Assembly: GCF_000213175.1 (NCBI RefSeq)
Contig: NW_009799179.1
Span: 6,493,519-6,557,518 of the forward strand
Reading direction: 5' to 3'
Length of the DNA stretch: 64,000 nucleotides
DNA from: Neurospora tetrasperma FGSC 2508
Lineage: Eukaryota; Ascomycota; Sordariomycetes; Sordariales; Sordariaceae
A program made the position numbers and the translations under genes. Position 1 is the stretch's first letter; the number at the start of each line of letters is the position of its first letter. This document shows positions 11,908-23,700 of the stretch, one piece after another. The notes beneath the pieces were generated by a model that saw only the letters and a program-made list of their open reading frames with translations, did no database searches and had not been told where the DNA came from.

Positions 11908-13095
11908 CTATTGCGCCGCAACAGCCCCTTCTGCCTTCAACTCAGGGACAGCCGCTGTCTTCCGCACATAGTTCTTCCCAACACCCTCCTTGGTCATCTC
12001 GTCCAAAATCCTCTGGACGCCCTTAATCAGGCCTTCCTTCTCATCTCCCTCCGCATCACCACTGCCCGCCCATCGAATCCGGCAGTTATGATCCACCAGA
12101 TACGTGTAGCCGACCTTGCTGTTTAGCAAACCAATTGACTCCCGAATCTCGTCCGTGATCCCCTTTGTGACCAAGAAATACCTCTTCCAGTCGTCCTCAT
12201 CCACCTTCTTGCGCAGCGAGCCCATAAACAGTCTGACCAGCCACGCCTTCATGGCGTCCTCTTCAATATTGATCTGCACCAATTGCGCGCGCCCACCGCT
12301 CTGCTTCAGGACCGACTGTAGGACTGGGTTGGCTTCAGGAGAGACAAAGGTACGGATCTGGTTCTCGGCCCACATGCTGCTGAAGACGGTGACGACGGAG
12401 CAGTGGCCTTCTAGGAGAGGTGTGGTGTCGGCGACCTTGGCCGCATCGTCCTTGGCGAGGGTCCGGCCATGCAAGTTGGGAAAGTACAGGGAAAGGTCGG
12501 CTTTGAAGAGACGTGGCGGCGCGAGGAAGGTCTTGCCCTTGTGAAACTGCATGTTGCGCCAGTCGCGGAAGTAGGGGCGGGAGATTTTGGATTTGCTAAT
12601 GTCATAGCGCTAATTAGTCAAGAAGCTGGGAGGAGGATGAAGATACATGGCCAATGTCGGGATGGGTTCTCACAGCATCTCTCGCTTCTTCAGATGCTTC
12701 TCATAGTTGACGAAGTCATCCCTCTTCTGCTGGAGTGTGCGCGTATCGATGCCTGTGTTTTCTCCGGGATTTGGGGGGTTGTGCATGCCAATGGGCCTTG
12801 ACAAGTGGGTTGGCGTGAAGGTATCGAGCGCCTTGCCGTAGGCTCTGGGCGCATTGGCTAGAGGGCCGGATTCTCTGAGGGATTCGATGGGCGACACGGG
12901 AGTCGCCGAAGCGGCATCTTTCGAAGCAGCATCGGGGGCCGGAGCTGGTGTCGATGGTGGTGTCGACGGTTTGGTGGTCTGGGGTGATGGTGTCTTATTG
13001 GCAAGCCTCTGATATGACACACTGAACGACCTCCATTGGCATAGGAGGCAGGCGCCGGCTGTCGACCGAGCTCTTATTGTTGCGCGGCTGAGCAT
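11908..13095 (-). CDS. atp10: Mitochondrial ATPase complex subunit Atp10
   Basis: Atp10 is an inner-membrane assembly factor for the Fo part of ATP synthase. Two exons, 13095-12674 and 12595-11908, with a 78 bp intron (donor GTGAGA, acceptor TTAG), give 369 residues. The start at 13095 gives a matrix-targeting N-terminus (MLSRATIRARSTAG). An in-frame ATG at 13143 would add 16 residues and make it less typical. A Pro/Ala/Thr-rich linker follows. The Atp10 core then reads RPIGMHNPP, SRPYFRDWRNMQFHKGKTF, FPNLHGRTL, HCSVVTVFSSMWAENQ and VGYTYLVDHNCRIRWAGSG, and ends in a charged helix. It is convergent with gos1 and divergent from the E2 gene. Confidence 0.92.
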
Positions 13096-13747
13096 GATGT
13101 GCGGCGTGACGACGTATTGATTCGTGATGTTTTTGGCTCTCAAGGTTCTCCCAGAACTCCTGTCACGGTCCTTCTGATGTCAGTCTGTCTAACCCGCGCG
13201 CCTGTCCCTCGAAATTTCCACGCGCCAAGCAATCTGCCCCACCAAGAGCATCAATTGACCCCACGCTCTGGACCAGGGCACACAGTTTGGGGTCAAGCCG
13301 AACGGCTTTCTGGGGCACAGGCCGAAACAGCGGGGGGCAGGAACGCAACCAATGGGGTGCATTGTGCCTTGCCGTACTGTACGCATGTAGATATGATAGA
13401 AGTTGGGGTTCGGTTATCCGCGGGGATTATTCCCGACCAAGCCTTCAAGGTTCTCTCGGCCGAACGTCAGTTGAAGGCTGTAAGCCGTAGCAAGCCACCC
13501 CGCTGGATCGATTGAGGACGTTGATTGGGGTAAAGACACCCGTCGTATCCTTTCCTTTGCTAAAGTATTAGACACAGAAAGCGGCAAGTCGCGGTAGAGT
13601 TATCGGAAAGTATTGGAGACATGTTTTTACTTTTTTCTGGTCGTGGGCCAGATGTGATCCCTCGAGCTGCGAGATCCCTTCCAGTCTCTTTTCGAAATAA
13701 ACAAACTCTGCGCTTGGATCTTTCGTTTCAAACGACTTGTCTGCATC
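13096..13747. promoter_or_regulatory. Divergent promoter region of atp10 and the BCKDH E2 gene
   Basis: 652 bp between start codons of two genes for mitochondrial proteins read in opposite directions. No specific factor site is evident. Confidence 0.5.
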
Positions 13748-15502
13748 ATGAAGAACATGTTCTTGCGGCAGAGCTCCCGCGCCGTTGGCCGGCACGAAGT
13801 GTCGCGTCTTAGTCGGAGGGGACTGAGCAGGGTTGCGCCGACTGCGACGTCCATCATAACCCCATCTACGACTTCGTCGCCTACTCGCCCTCTTCCCGGA
13901 AACTCGAGGTCGTCTGCTCTAGCTCAACAGTTACCCTCTACGAGAAGAGCGTTCCATGCCACGAGAGACCTCCAAGTCATTAAGCCGGTCCTCCTTGCCG
14001 ATATTGGAGAGGGTACGTCCAGAGCCAGTGGTCCTCGGTCCACCTTCTCCATGACTTCGCGCTAACGGCTTTTGCTAGGAATTGTCGAGTGCGAAGTCAT
14101 CCAATGGTTCGTCGAGCCTGGCGCCCGAGTCGAGGAGTTCTCGCAGCTGTGTGAAGTCCAGAGTGACAAGGCTTCTGTTGAAATTACCAGTCGCTTTGCC
14201 GGTGTAGTCAAAAAACTCTACTACGAAGCGGGCGAAATGGCCAAGGTGGGAAAGCCCTTTGTTGATATCGACATTGAGGCCGGTCCGGAGAGCAAGGAGG
14301 TGGAAGCTTTGACTCCGCCTGAGCCTGTTTCGGCCCTGGAAGGACAGCAGGCAATCAAGGGGGAGGCTATCTCGACATCTACACCACAAGCTGTTGCCCC
14401 TGAACTTAAACAGTCATTTATCGAGGCACCGTGGGCACGACAAACGCCAACAACACCCTCGCACGCGCCAGTGACGAAGCAGACGGGCAAGCACGCGTCG
14501 TTGGCAACTCCAGCTGTTAGGCACTTGGCGAGGGAGCTGAGCGTAGACATCACTCAGATACCTGGGACAGGCAAGGATGGACGGGTGCTCAAGGAGGATG
14601 TCTACAAGTTTGTACAAGCTAGGGACTCTGCGCCAACACTCTACCCATCTGCTGCCACGCCAACCTCGCCAGGCGTGACCGCTGCTGCTGCTGCTGCTGC
14701 TGCTACCGCCGCGAGCGCGTTCTCATCCCCAGACGCCACGATACCCGGCCCTCAAAAGGAAACTTCGGTGCCTCTTACAAGGACGCAGGAGATGATGTTC
14801 AAGTCCATGACCCGGTCACTAACCATCCCACACTTCCTCTATGCTGACGAAGTCGATTTCACCCCCCTAGTCGAGTTGCGCACGCGCCTCAACCGGGTTC
14901 TCTCCAAGTCTGGCCTTCCCGAGGGCCAGGTCAGCAAACTGTCTTATCTCCCCTTCATCATCAAGGCCGTTAGCATGGCTCTTTACAAGTACCCCGTCCT
15001 CAATGCTCGTGTCGAGCTCGATAGCAACAGCAATGGCAAGCCATCCCTCGTCATGCGCAGCCAGCACAACATTGGTGTCGCAATGGACACACCTTCCGGC
15101 TTGCTCGTGCCCGTCATCAAGAACGTCGGAAGCCTCAACATCCTGAGCATTGCCGCCGAGCTGGCCCGCTTACAGTCTCTAGCCGTGGCCGGCAAGCTGT
15201 CGCCCCAGGACATGTCTGGGGGTACGATCACCGTCAGCAACATTGGTAGCATCGGAGGCACGTACCTGTCCCCGGTGATAGTAGATCGGGAGGTGGCCAT
15301 TCTCGGCATCGGTCGCATGCGAACTGTCCCGGCATTCTCGACGGTGCCTGGGGAGGAAGACAAGATTTTGCGAAGACAGATCTGCAACTTCAGTTGGAGT
15401 GCTGACCACCGCGTGATTGACGGGGCGACTATGGCTAGGGCGGCGGACGTGGTGAGGACGATTGTTGAGGAGCCTGATGTTATGGTTATGCACCTCAGGT
15501 GA
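13748..15502 (+). CDS. Branched-chain 2-oxoacid dehydrogenase E2, dihydrolipoyl transacylase
   Basis: The E2 core of the mitochondrial branched-chain keto acid dehydrogenase, moving acyl groups from lipoate to CoA in Leu/Ile/Val breakdown. Two exons, 13748-14012 and 14079-15502 (66 bp intron), give 562 residues. A long Arg/Ser/Thr-rich presequence comes first. The lipoyl domain spans about 78-155, with the lipoyl-lysine motif EVQSDKASVE (Lys about 119). The peripheral-subunit-binding domain is about 230-267 (LATPAVRHLARELSVDI to DVYKFV). An Ala-rich linker encoded by a GCT run (near 14684-14704) precedes the catalytic domain, whose active site is SADHRVIDG (His about 532, Asp about 536). The short first exon and KPVLLADIGEGI motif fit BCKDH E2 rather than pyruvate E2. 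Confidence 0.93.
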
Positions 15503-18040
15503 TGTTATTTGGCATCGGTTGGAGAATATACACTAGTAGAGCTCGCAACCCAGCGTCTCCAGTTACTTTGTCTCTATTTGCTTTTATTATCCGAGTACCC
15601 CTTAGCGCATCAATACTATACACTGTACATATTCTTTCATGTAGACAAGTTTTGCTTATGACAATTGAAATTCAAGATTCAAATGCGGGGCGGCCCAGGT
15701 ACTTTTATGTTCAATTTCCAAGTCCAATCACTATGCGATCTTGTCCAAGATTTGTGTCCAATCTGTCCCGCAAATAGTGTTCGCAACTTCATCAAAGGCA
15801 CATGATTGCGATGTGTGTTCTAAGTTGGTCGATACCTTTTTGTTTTCGGCGCATCCTCCTTCTCGCATCCGCGCCCAAGTTTAAGCTGAAAACACTCTCC
15901 ATAACCTGGAGCAAGTGATCGCATGAGGAACTCTTGAACCGTTCCTTCAGCTCGAGTGTTAATTGGGATGTTTCACCCAGAAACATTGCCCCTCATTGTA
16001 TTTTGTTCTCCTTCTTTATTCTTACTTCTTCATCAGGACAGAAATGTGCGTGAAGGAAACCTGTATCTCCATCGGATTCCTCTTCTCCTCGTACTGTCCA
16101 TGCCAAGAACGGAGAAGAAAGAATAAGGAGAAGATATTTTAAAAAGATACAATGATAAATGGCCGCCCGCCGGATCAAGCAACCGACAACCTGGAAGATA
16201 TTACAGCAGACATACTAAGACGTACCAAGAGGTAACATTCTTGTAGTCGCCAAGTACCTCCTGGTACCTAGTGTAATCTAACCTAAAGAGTCACGTACAG
16301 AGCTTCAAATTGACAATACTTTAACGCTAAGTATATCCGCCATACCTACAAACGTATGTGTATAGTATAGACGAGCCAAGCCGAAAATCTTGGATGTAGA
16401 ATCTGTATCGCCTCTAGGTAGTCATACTTCTTTTTTTTTCTTCTTTTTTTTTTTTGTTCCTATACATACCACTTCTTAGGAAGGAACGAAGGAGGGGTAA
16501 CTCGGTCATCGGCATCTCATTCGTTCCCAGCTCGTTGCTTGGTAATGACTTCTTATTCGGGACATAGTTGCTGTCGAGCCAAGAGATTGGCTAAGCTGTG
16601 CGACGCTTTTTTTTTTTTGGCTACGCACTCATTGCAGACTTGCCATCTAGTCAGCCTGAGCGGGAAGTTATGTCCACATTTGGATATGGACGGAGGGACG
16701 GAATGGGTTCGGGCGTGGGGTGGTCGTAGTGTGTAGTGATGGTGGGTGAGACAAGTAACAACAAGAAAACATAAGGATGAAATGAATGAATGGAAGGGGT
16801 CTGGAGGGGGGTAGCATCATTTGGTCCTGTGTGATAGCAAGGAAACATGCGGGCTTTTTTTTCTTCTCTCATTTCAACAGTGACTTTGAAAGCTTTGGAT
16901 GAGGCCATCATCGAGTGCGACTGGAGTTCATCGACGAGTTGAAGATTCCCTCGGTTATACTATTCCGATAGCTTACGCGGGGTTCGATCAAGGTATGGAA
17001 TGGCCAAAAGGGGTGACTGATCTATCCTGAACCATCAAGGCGAAGAGAAAAATATATCTTGCCGACAATGTGAGAATGAGAGAATTTTGTGCAACTCGAC
17101 CCGCGCTCACATTTTACCCGCAAGCCCTCGAGATCGCTTCTCGTGTCACACAAGCCTCTCGACATTCGCTCTTCTCTTACGATGGCCGGGGCGGTTGTAA
17201 CTCGCCGGGTTCTTCTCTACGGGTGTTAGCCGCCCAAGTGTGAGCATCAGCAAATTGCCATTGATGAACGGTTCGATATCTTGCTCGTTGTCCGTTGCAT
17301 CCGGACATCTGGGGCTATTTCAAATACCCCAATCCGAATTATCCAATCGCATACCCTTCTTACTCTCGTTGACGGCTCGGCTGCCCATTCACTGTCTTGC
17401 GGCAGAGTCACAAGACTTTCTGCATTTGATCGATATACATAGTAGGCAAGAGCGACGAAGGGCGAAACGAAAGGAAACCTCTTGGCGCCCAGATCAGTCA
17501 TCACGAAACAGCGAAACAGGTAACCGAATGCTGCCCAAGTGAGGCTGTGCTAACCAGACTTACATGTTCCTGTCCAAAGGCTTTCCCTCAGCCTTTTATT
17601 CGCCTGGCTGGCGATCCCGCTGTTGGAAAAGAATGTCATCTTCGGACAACGAAAACGCCAGAAAAGGAGGCAAGAAGGACAGCATAGCCTGGACGGTTTT
17701 GCGCAAGGCGGACGGATTTAAATACAAAGTTAGGACATTGGCACGCAAAGCGGATCAAGGGATGAGAAAAACCAACAATAACTCACAGCTCATTCGATCA
17801 ACTTACCTATTTCCACGTTCCACGCTCCGTTTATCGGTGTATTACTCGACACACAGGGGCCTTGAGAGAGAGCGAGGACAAACATCGAACCACATCTTTT
17901 CACCCCTTCCAATTTTTTTTCACCACCAAGATTTCACAAACGAACAAGCGTAGAAGAGCACGAATAGCGTCACCTTTCGGATACACACTTCCAAATACCA
18001 AGAGAAGACACGGAAAGGAAAGGGAGACAAGACAAAACAA
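15503..18040. other. Gene-poor spacer, E2 gene to small membrane-protein gene
   Basis: 2.5 kb with no supported gene. It contains T tracts at about 16432-16456 and 16608-16618 and GGTACCTAG/CTAGGTAG elements at 16263 and 16412. A 64-codon ATG frame on the minus strand (15986-15792, with RRRMRRKQKGIDQL) is the only small frame with any protein-like look. I do not call it. Confidence 0.5.
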
Positions 18041-18526
18041 ATGGCACCAATCGCGCTCTCCCCAAGGACGAGTCTCCCCACCTCTCATGACAACCTCAAC
18101 CTCCACCCCATCACCAAACGAGAGAAGTTCCCAAAAGCCAACATAATAACCCTAGCCGTCCTTCTCACCTTCCTCCTCTCCATTTCCCTCTTCTTCGCCG
18201 TCTTTGTACCACGCTGGACACGCAAGAAGAAGCTTAAAGAGCATCAGCAGACGGTACGGGAAATGTTGCAAGCTGAGGAGCGTGCTACTGGGCGCAGAGC
18301 ACGAGGCTCTAGTAATGTTGGGGCTGCTGCTGGAAGAGGTTTTGGGGCTGGCCAGAGACAGGGCCAGGGCCACGGACAGGGACAAGGAGTAACAGAAGGG
18401 GGAACCGGAGGAGGAGGGGGTGAAGCGATTCCCATGGACGACGTGGCGGTGCCGGATGGGAATGGCGGTTGGGTTGAGCCGCCACCGCCGTATGTGGTTG
18501 ATCCTAAGCCTGCTTATCACCCATAA
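18041..18526 (+). CDS. Small single-pass membrane protein with PPPPY motif, function unknown
   Basis: An uninterrupted 161-codon frame starting at the first ATG. The layout is a 33-residue polar N-terminus, one strong hydrophobic segment (about 34-57, rich in Leu/Phe), then a basic stop-transfer patch (RWTRKKKLKEH). The helical QTVREMLQAEERATGRRAR, a Gly/Gln-rich stretch (GQRQGQGHGQGQG) and a Pro-rich tail with PPPPYVV (147-153) follow. The charge pattern places the tail in the cytosol. PPxY motifs are bound by WW domains, notably those of Rsp5/Nedd4 ubiquitin ligases, so an adaptor or cargo role is conceivable; that is inference. No known family recognised. Confidence 0.7.
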   Translation: MAPIALSPRTSLPTSHDNLNLHPITKREKFPKANIITLAVLLTFLLSISLFFAVFVPRWTRKKKLKEHQQTVREMLQAEERATGRRARGSSNVGAAAGRGFGAGQRQGQGHGQGQGVTEGGTGGGGGEAIPMDDVAVPDGNGGWVEPPPPYVVDPKPAYHP

Positions 18527-19957
18527 TCATGGGACGGATGTGTGGAAGGTATAGTCACTGCGGTGCTTGGTTAACTGGCTGAGACCAAGGATGAAGCGTT
18601 TATAATGGGTTGCCGGATTGTTCGTGGGAATGGCATAGGCTTCTACTGCGATGACTGGCACGGGGAATGAGGAAGAAGTTGACGATCAGCTTCATGTAAT
18701 ATACCTTGTTCTGCAATGTCATGCTGTATCAATGTTCCAATCCAACACGCATCATTTCGGGATTGTATTCATCCAAGGCTTAAACCAAATCCTGCTGCAA
18801 TGTCGACTGCGAGTGACCGCTTTGGGACCCAGTAGCACAATGTATCAGTCATGAGGCAGCATCCTCGCTTTCTGGGTATGTTCAAGTAGTTACAGTGTGG
18901 TTGAAAACAAGGTTAGTTGATCTAAAATGGTAGAAAAATGGGAATAGAGAGTATAAAGATTCATTTTAAAACTGCCTGATAACAATAACTAGATACAATT
19001 CATTGCGACGAACTCTAGGGACGATGTGAGGTCGTGATGTGGATGCGCATTAACACATACACAGTATGTCTCTCCAACAATCAGTCCCCAGCGTAGGTAG
19101 CACACAAGCAAGCCAGGGGTCTGATCTGCGTTTCCTTGTCAGAATTGACTCCAAAATTGCTTTGTAATTTGACTTGCCTATATTCCACATTGAGTTAATC
19201 TGCCTTGAGATGACTTGCCTTGTGTACCACGCTTGTCAGTCCTGGTAGCACGAGTCTTTCGTCTGCCTGTTGCATGCTTCTGCAAATGCGGAACTGTCAA
19301 CTGTGGAATGATCAAGGCAACGGGCTCGCATGCGGACCGATGCATGAGAGAAGCAGTAGAGGAAACACTGGGAGGCAAACAATACATCCACCGTTCATGA
19401 ACCAACATTTATGTCTTTTTGTGCTTGTTTACCTCCTTGAACCAAGCCATACCCTTACGGTACTTACTCCTCGCCATCGCTTCCCCAAAAAGATGCATGG
19501 GGAACACACCCGTCCCGAAAAATTGCTATTCCTCCGTGATAACAATAGACTAATTGCTCCTGCTTGCTTGTTTGCAAAGCATCCCACCAACGCCAACCGG
19601 AAACAAAAATGCAGAGCTTCGGCGAATTGCCATGCTCTGCGTTGCTAGCAAAAGTGACCAAAATCCGCTTCCAGTACGCGAATCTCCCCTGCCCATATCC
19701 TTTGACTCCATCCGAAGCAAGTACGCCTGTTGAGAAGAAGAAAAAGAAAAATCAACAAACCAAAAAAGCCATGACCTGAAACAAAACGCCCAAACAGCTT
19801 CCAACATGAAAAAGCAAACTCCCAAGATAATGCCATGCCACGGTGGGGCAAACAGGCCGCTCAGGAACCTCGAGGGCTTAGCGCCATATGCAGGTGTTGT
19901 GCATCGTATCTCCTTTTCCCCCATTCCTTGGACCCCCGGTGCAGGTCATCGAAGCCG
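18527..19957. other. Intergenic spacer before gluconokinase 3' end
   Basis: 1.4 kb between two convergent genes, with no credible frame. It holds the transcript ends and nothing else I can name. Confidence 0.5.
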
Positions 19958-20730
19958 TCATTGCGATTGGTCCTTTTGGATTCCATCAATTGTATGAAGA
20001 ACCTGGTTCAGGGCATCTGCCATAACCATGTCGGCAGGACGGCTCACGTCAATGCGGATCACGTCCGTCTCGGCAGGCGTTGGTGGCTCGAGAGCCTCAA
20101 ACTGGCTGTGGACCATGTTGGCGCCCATATAATGGTTTTGGCGAGCGAGGACTCTTTGAAGGAGGATCTCCTCGGACGCATCGAGGTAGATAAAGTGAAG
20201 GTGAAGATTCGGGGTGAAGTAGGGGGCCACTCTGATGACATCACGGTACTTGCGCTTCAGCGCAGAGCACGTCAAAACTACGCCGCTATTGCCCTGATCA
20301 AGAGTTCGAATTGATGCCTCGCGCAGAGCTGTGAGCCAATCCCAGCGGTCCGCATCGGTAAGGGGGATACCGGCGCTCATCTTTTCGATATTGGCTGGTG
20401 GGTGAAACTTTGTGACTTTGTTAGTTGGGATAACACCACAGAGGGAAGGGCATCATGACATACCTCGTCACCCTCAATATAAGGCCAATGTAGAGATTCC
20501 GCTAGGTATCTTGCCACGGTACTCTTGCCGCATCCAGCAGGTCCGGTGACTAGCCAGATATGCTGCTCCTCGGGAGCGTGTCGTCCTGTTCCCGACACCG
20601 CATCATTGGATGACACTCCATTGGCAGACCCGTTGTTTCCGACTGTCTTAAATGGGGGTCGCGCTGACATGCCGGCGGTCGGTCCAGCGTTCTGCCCGTT
20701 CACAGGAATAGGGGTATTGTACGAAAGCAT
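19958..20730 (-). CDS. Gluconokinase (GntK/IdnK type)
   Basis: Phosphorylates D-gluconate to 6-phosphogluconate, feeding the pentose phosphate pathway. Two exons, 20730-20464 and 20407-19958, with a 56 bp intron (donor GTATGT, branch ACTAAC), give 238 residues. A 55-residue polar N-terminal extension precedes the P-loop GPAGCGKST (63-71). The family signature EGDEFHPPANIEKMSAG spans the intron, followed by PLTDADRWDWL, VVLTCSALKRKYRDVIR, the lid segment RQNHYMGANMVHSQFEALE and a C-terminal DVSRP. All catalytic motifs are present. The extension is longer than in bacterial enzymes. Confidence 0.95.
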
Positions 20731-23700
20731 TTTGAGTTATATGTGTTGTTGGGGGTGGTGACCGAGCGCAAGTGATTTGTTATTCGTAATAGTTGAATGG
20801 GATCGAATGGGGCGTCGAGTTGGGTATATAAATGCCAGTCAGTGATGGTGTATCGGCACAATGTCGATGCTTCAGGGTTGCAAGCCAACGTCTTTGGAGT
20901 TACAGCTTGAAGAGGAATAATGCCATGCTATGCGTTAGATATGACAACTGCAAAAAGCGAAGATCGAGAGATTTCAAGAGACAAAGAGTATCAGCCGGAA
21001 TGGGGGACGGACAGATGCCGGTGCGTGTGCTTATATACATCTGAGTGCAGCGAGACACAAGAGTGTAAATCCTACACATACCCTGTTGCCATCACCCTCC
21101 AAGGTATTCCACCCCGGCTCTATAAAACTGGCCAGGTGACAAGCTGGGCTGGGGTACACTGTATGTACACGATCTGACGCAAATCCTCAACTTCCGCTGG
21201 GTGACTAGGGAGGGCCCTCTGGCCTGGGACTGCAAGCGGACAAAGGACTCATCCCACACCCCTCCCCCCCAAAAAACCCAACTCGCGGCTGCAGCAAGTG
21301 GAGTCCAACAAGGTACAAGGTTGAGGAAAGACGGTACAAGCGAGTACTTGGAGTACATGTTCCTGTTGTTGCTTGCTTCATCTAACTCGAGGGCCGCTTG
21401 GCAGGTTGAAAAGGTTCACTAAGAGAATCATCCTATTGGTTCTCTAGCTGACAATATTAGTGACTGCGCGAACTTGCTACCAAGCCATGGCGGCGACACT
21501 CCCCAAGAGTATGGAAGGGTGTGAGTCTAGGGTACTTGTCTTGTAGCTGGAGGTCTCCAACGACATGTAAGTGTACACTACAGTACCTCGCGTGCTCATC
21601 TGGAATTTTGGGCGCAGGCTCTGTTGGAAAAAAGCGTGGGGATCAAATTGGTGGATGTGTTGTGGGGAAGAATGCAAGATGGCCGACTTCTAGAAGCAAC
21701 ACAACATTTTTTCGCTGCTTCTATTCTGGCCCATAGTAATTTTGCAGGCTGGGATACCGATGCCGGCGTCAAACATTCTTGCACTCAAACGTTTGATCTT
21801 GACGCTTTCCACACTTGATGCTTCGGATCATCTTGACGGTGCAAAATCCTTGTACGGGGCATTACAAATTTCTCTGTTGTCATCTCCCAGTGTGTAAAGA
21901 TAGGTAGCTCTGGGGAAAGACGTGGTGGTTGCCTCTGCTCGTGAGGTGCCGACTGCGTGCCAACACTTCCCGAACTCTCGGAGCTTACAGTCAGTTCCAA
22001 CTCTCTACTGTGTACACTATGGACATGGACATCGTGGGATTTTGGGAACGAAACCCGGGGCTTCGGCTGGCGGCTCCAGGGCAGCCAACCACTGGAGGAC
22101 AGGCACGTTGGCAAACTGGGCATCAAGCAACCTGCCCGCCGCCCTGGAATCAGACATGGCTACCTGCCAAGCGTCAATCAGCGGGGTGATCCATGAAACA
22201 AGCCCCAAACACGCGGAATTCTGTCGAACTCGGCAATCCATGCTCCCTCCCGAGCGGGAATCGGAACCAAGCAAAATACATGCCCTGGACGGGCCGGCAT
22301 GGCGGAGCCTGGAGCTTGAGGACATGTTGGTCTCACGATTTGATGCCCTATGCTTGCAGTGCGCCCGGAAAGGGGTTTTGGTGTTGTTGGTGTACAGACT
22401 CTAGAATGCTCACGGCGGGACAGGATCGGACGTGCCGGAGTGCTGTCGGTGACGGGGCCCAGTGGTTTAGGAAGCTGATAAAGTGGATGGATCATGGCGA
22501 GACGATGGGGATGATCATCATCTGTCGTCGAAACGTTAGAGACCCGCAACGTCACAGGTAACCTGTTCGATCCAGCGGCCATGCCGTGCTATTTTTTTCT
22601 AAATTTTTTTTTCCAATGTTTTGTAATGTTTCAATGATGAGGATTGATGGTGCGTCGCATGAACCTCATCTGGAAGAGATTGCAGCCTTGTAACACGGGC
22701 AATAACCACCATGAGAGGGTGGGCCAGCGGCAAGAAAGAGAGCAAAAAATCTTATGCAACGAATTCAAAGTGCAAAAGCACGATCGGACCAGCTGACCAA
22801 GGGAAAGGGGGGGAGTGGGGGATGGAAGGAGGTACCTTCTTACGCTACTGTACTATGGTTTGGAGCGAAGGTAAAAAACTCCCCTGCATCAAGTACTTTT
22901 CTGCACAGACAATATGCGTATTGTACTTACCCCACCTCATCAAACTTGCCCATCATATGTACACACCAACACGAAGTACCCGACTGCGTAGTGCGTACAT
23001 ACCCGCGCTGATGGATACGCTGCTGGCGTGGAGGTCCAGTGCTTGCAGGACAACTGGGGTACGCTTTGGAAAATCCCTCCACGTTGTTACCGTAGCGTGG
23101 GGGGCAGCATTTGCGAGCAGGGCGAGATTCGGTCGACGAAAGTTGGGGGTTCACGCATAAGCGAGAGCCGATGACATTGGCCAGTGGACTCTGTTTCACG
23201 GCCATTTGGAAATGGTGACACAGGGCAAAACGAATTGCCTGGCCTCAAGAAAAAGGGGGGGAAACGTCATGATGGTGTGCGTCAATGTTAAAAAGTCGAA
23301 CGTCGTTGTCCACTTGAATTCACTTAATGTTGACCTTCGTGTGGTTTTCCAAAGACAACTTGTGTGGGAATGACTTATTGGAGGCGGGGACCTTGGTGGT
23401 GATCATACATTCGCATAATACCTCATCATGGACTTTTTTATGGTGGTTTTCCCTTTGGGGGTTCTGATCCTACGCAGTAGGTGGCTTGTTGTGGCTCATG
23501 TTTAAGGTCGGGGAACATGCCCAGAAATTCCGTCCCTTGCGCAAACATGGGATACGGGTAGGAACCGTCTGAAATGTATCAAACGAACCCGGCAGCTCCG
23601 GTTACATCATGGCTCGGCGGCGGACCAATCGTTTTCTCATTTACTTTTGCCGACCTCTGGCTTCGTTCAGAGCTTCCTTTTTCTCTGTTTGCTGAGTTGC

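Noticed and set aside
13099-13515. 138-codon + strand frame upstream of the E2 gene
   Set aside because: It overlaps the atp10 start region and promoter and shows no conserved feature.
15993-16178. Hydrophobic small frame resembling a secreted peptide
   Set aside because: The first codon is TTG and no ATG is available; no splice site supplies a start.
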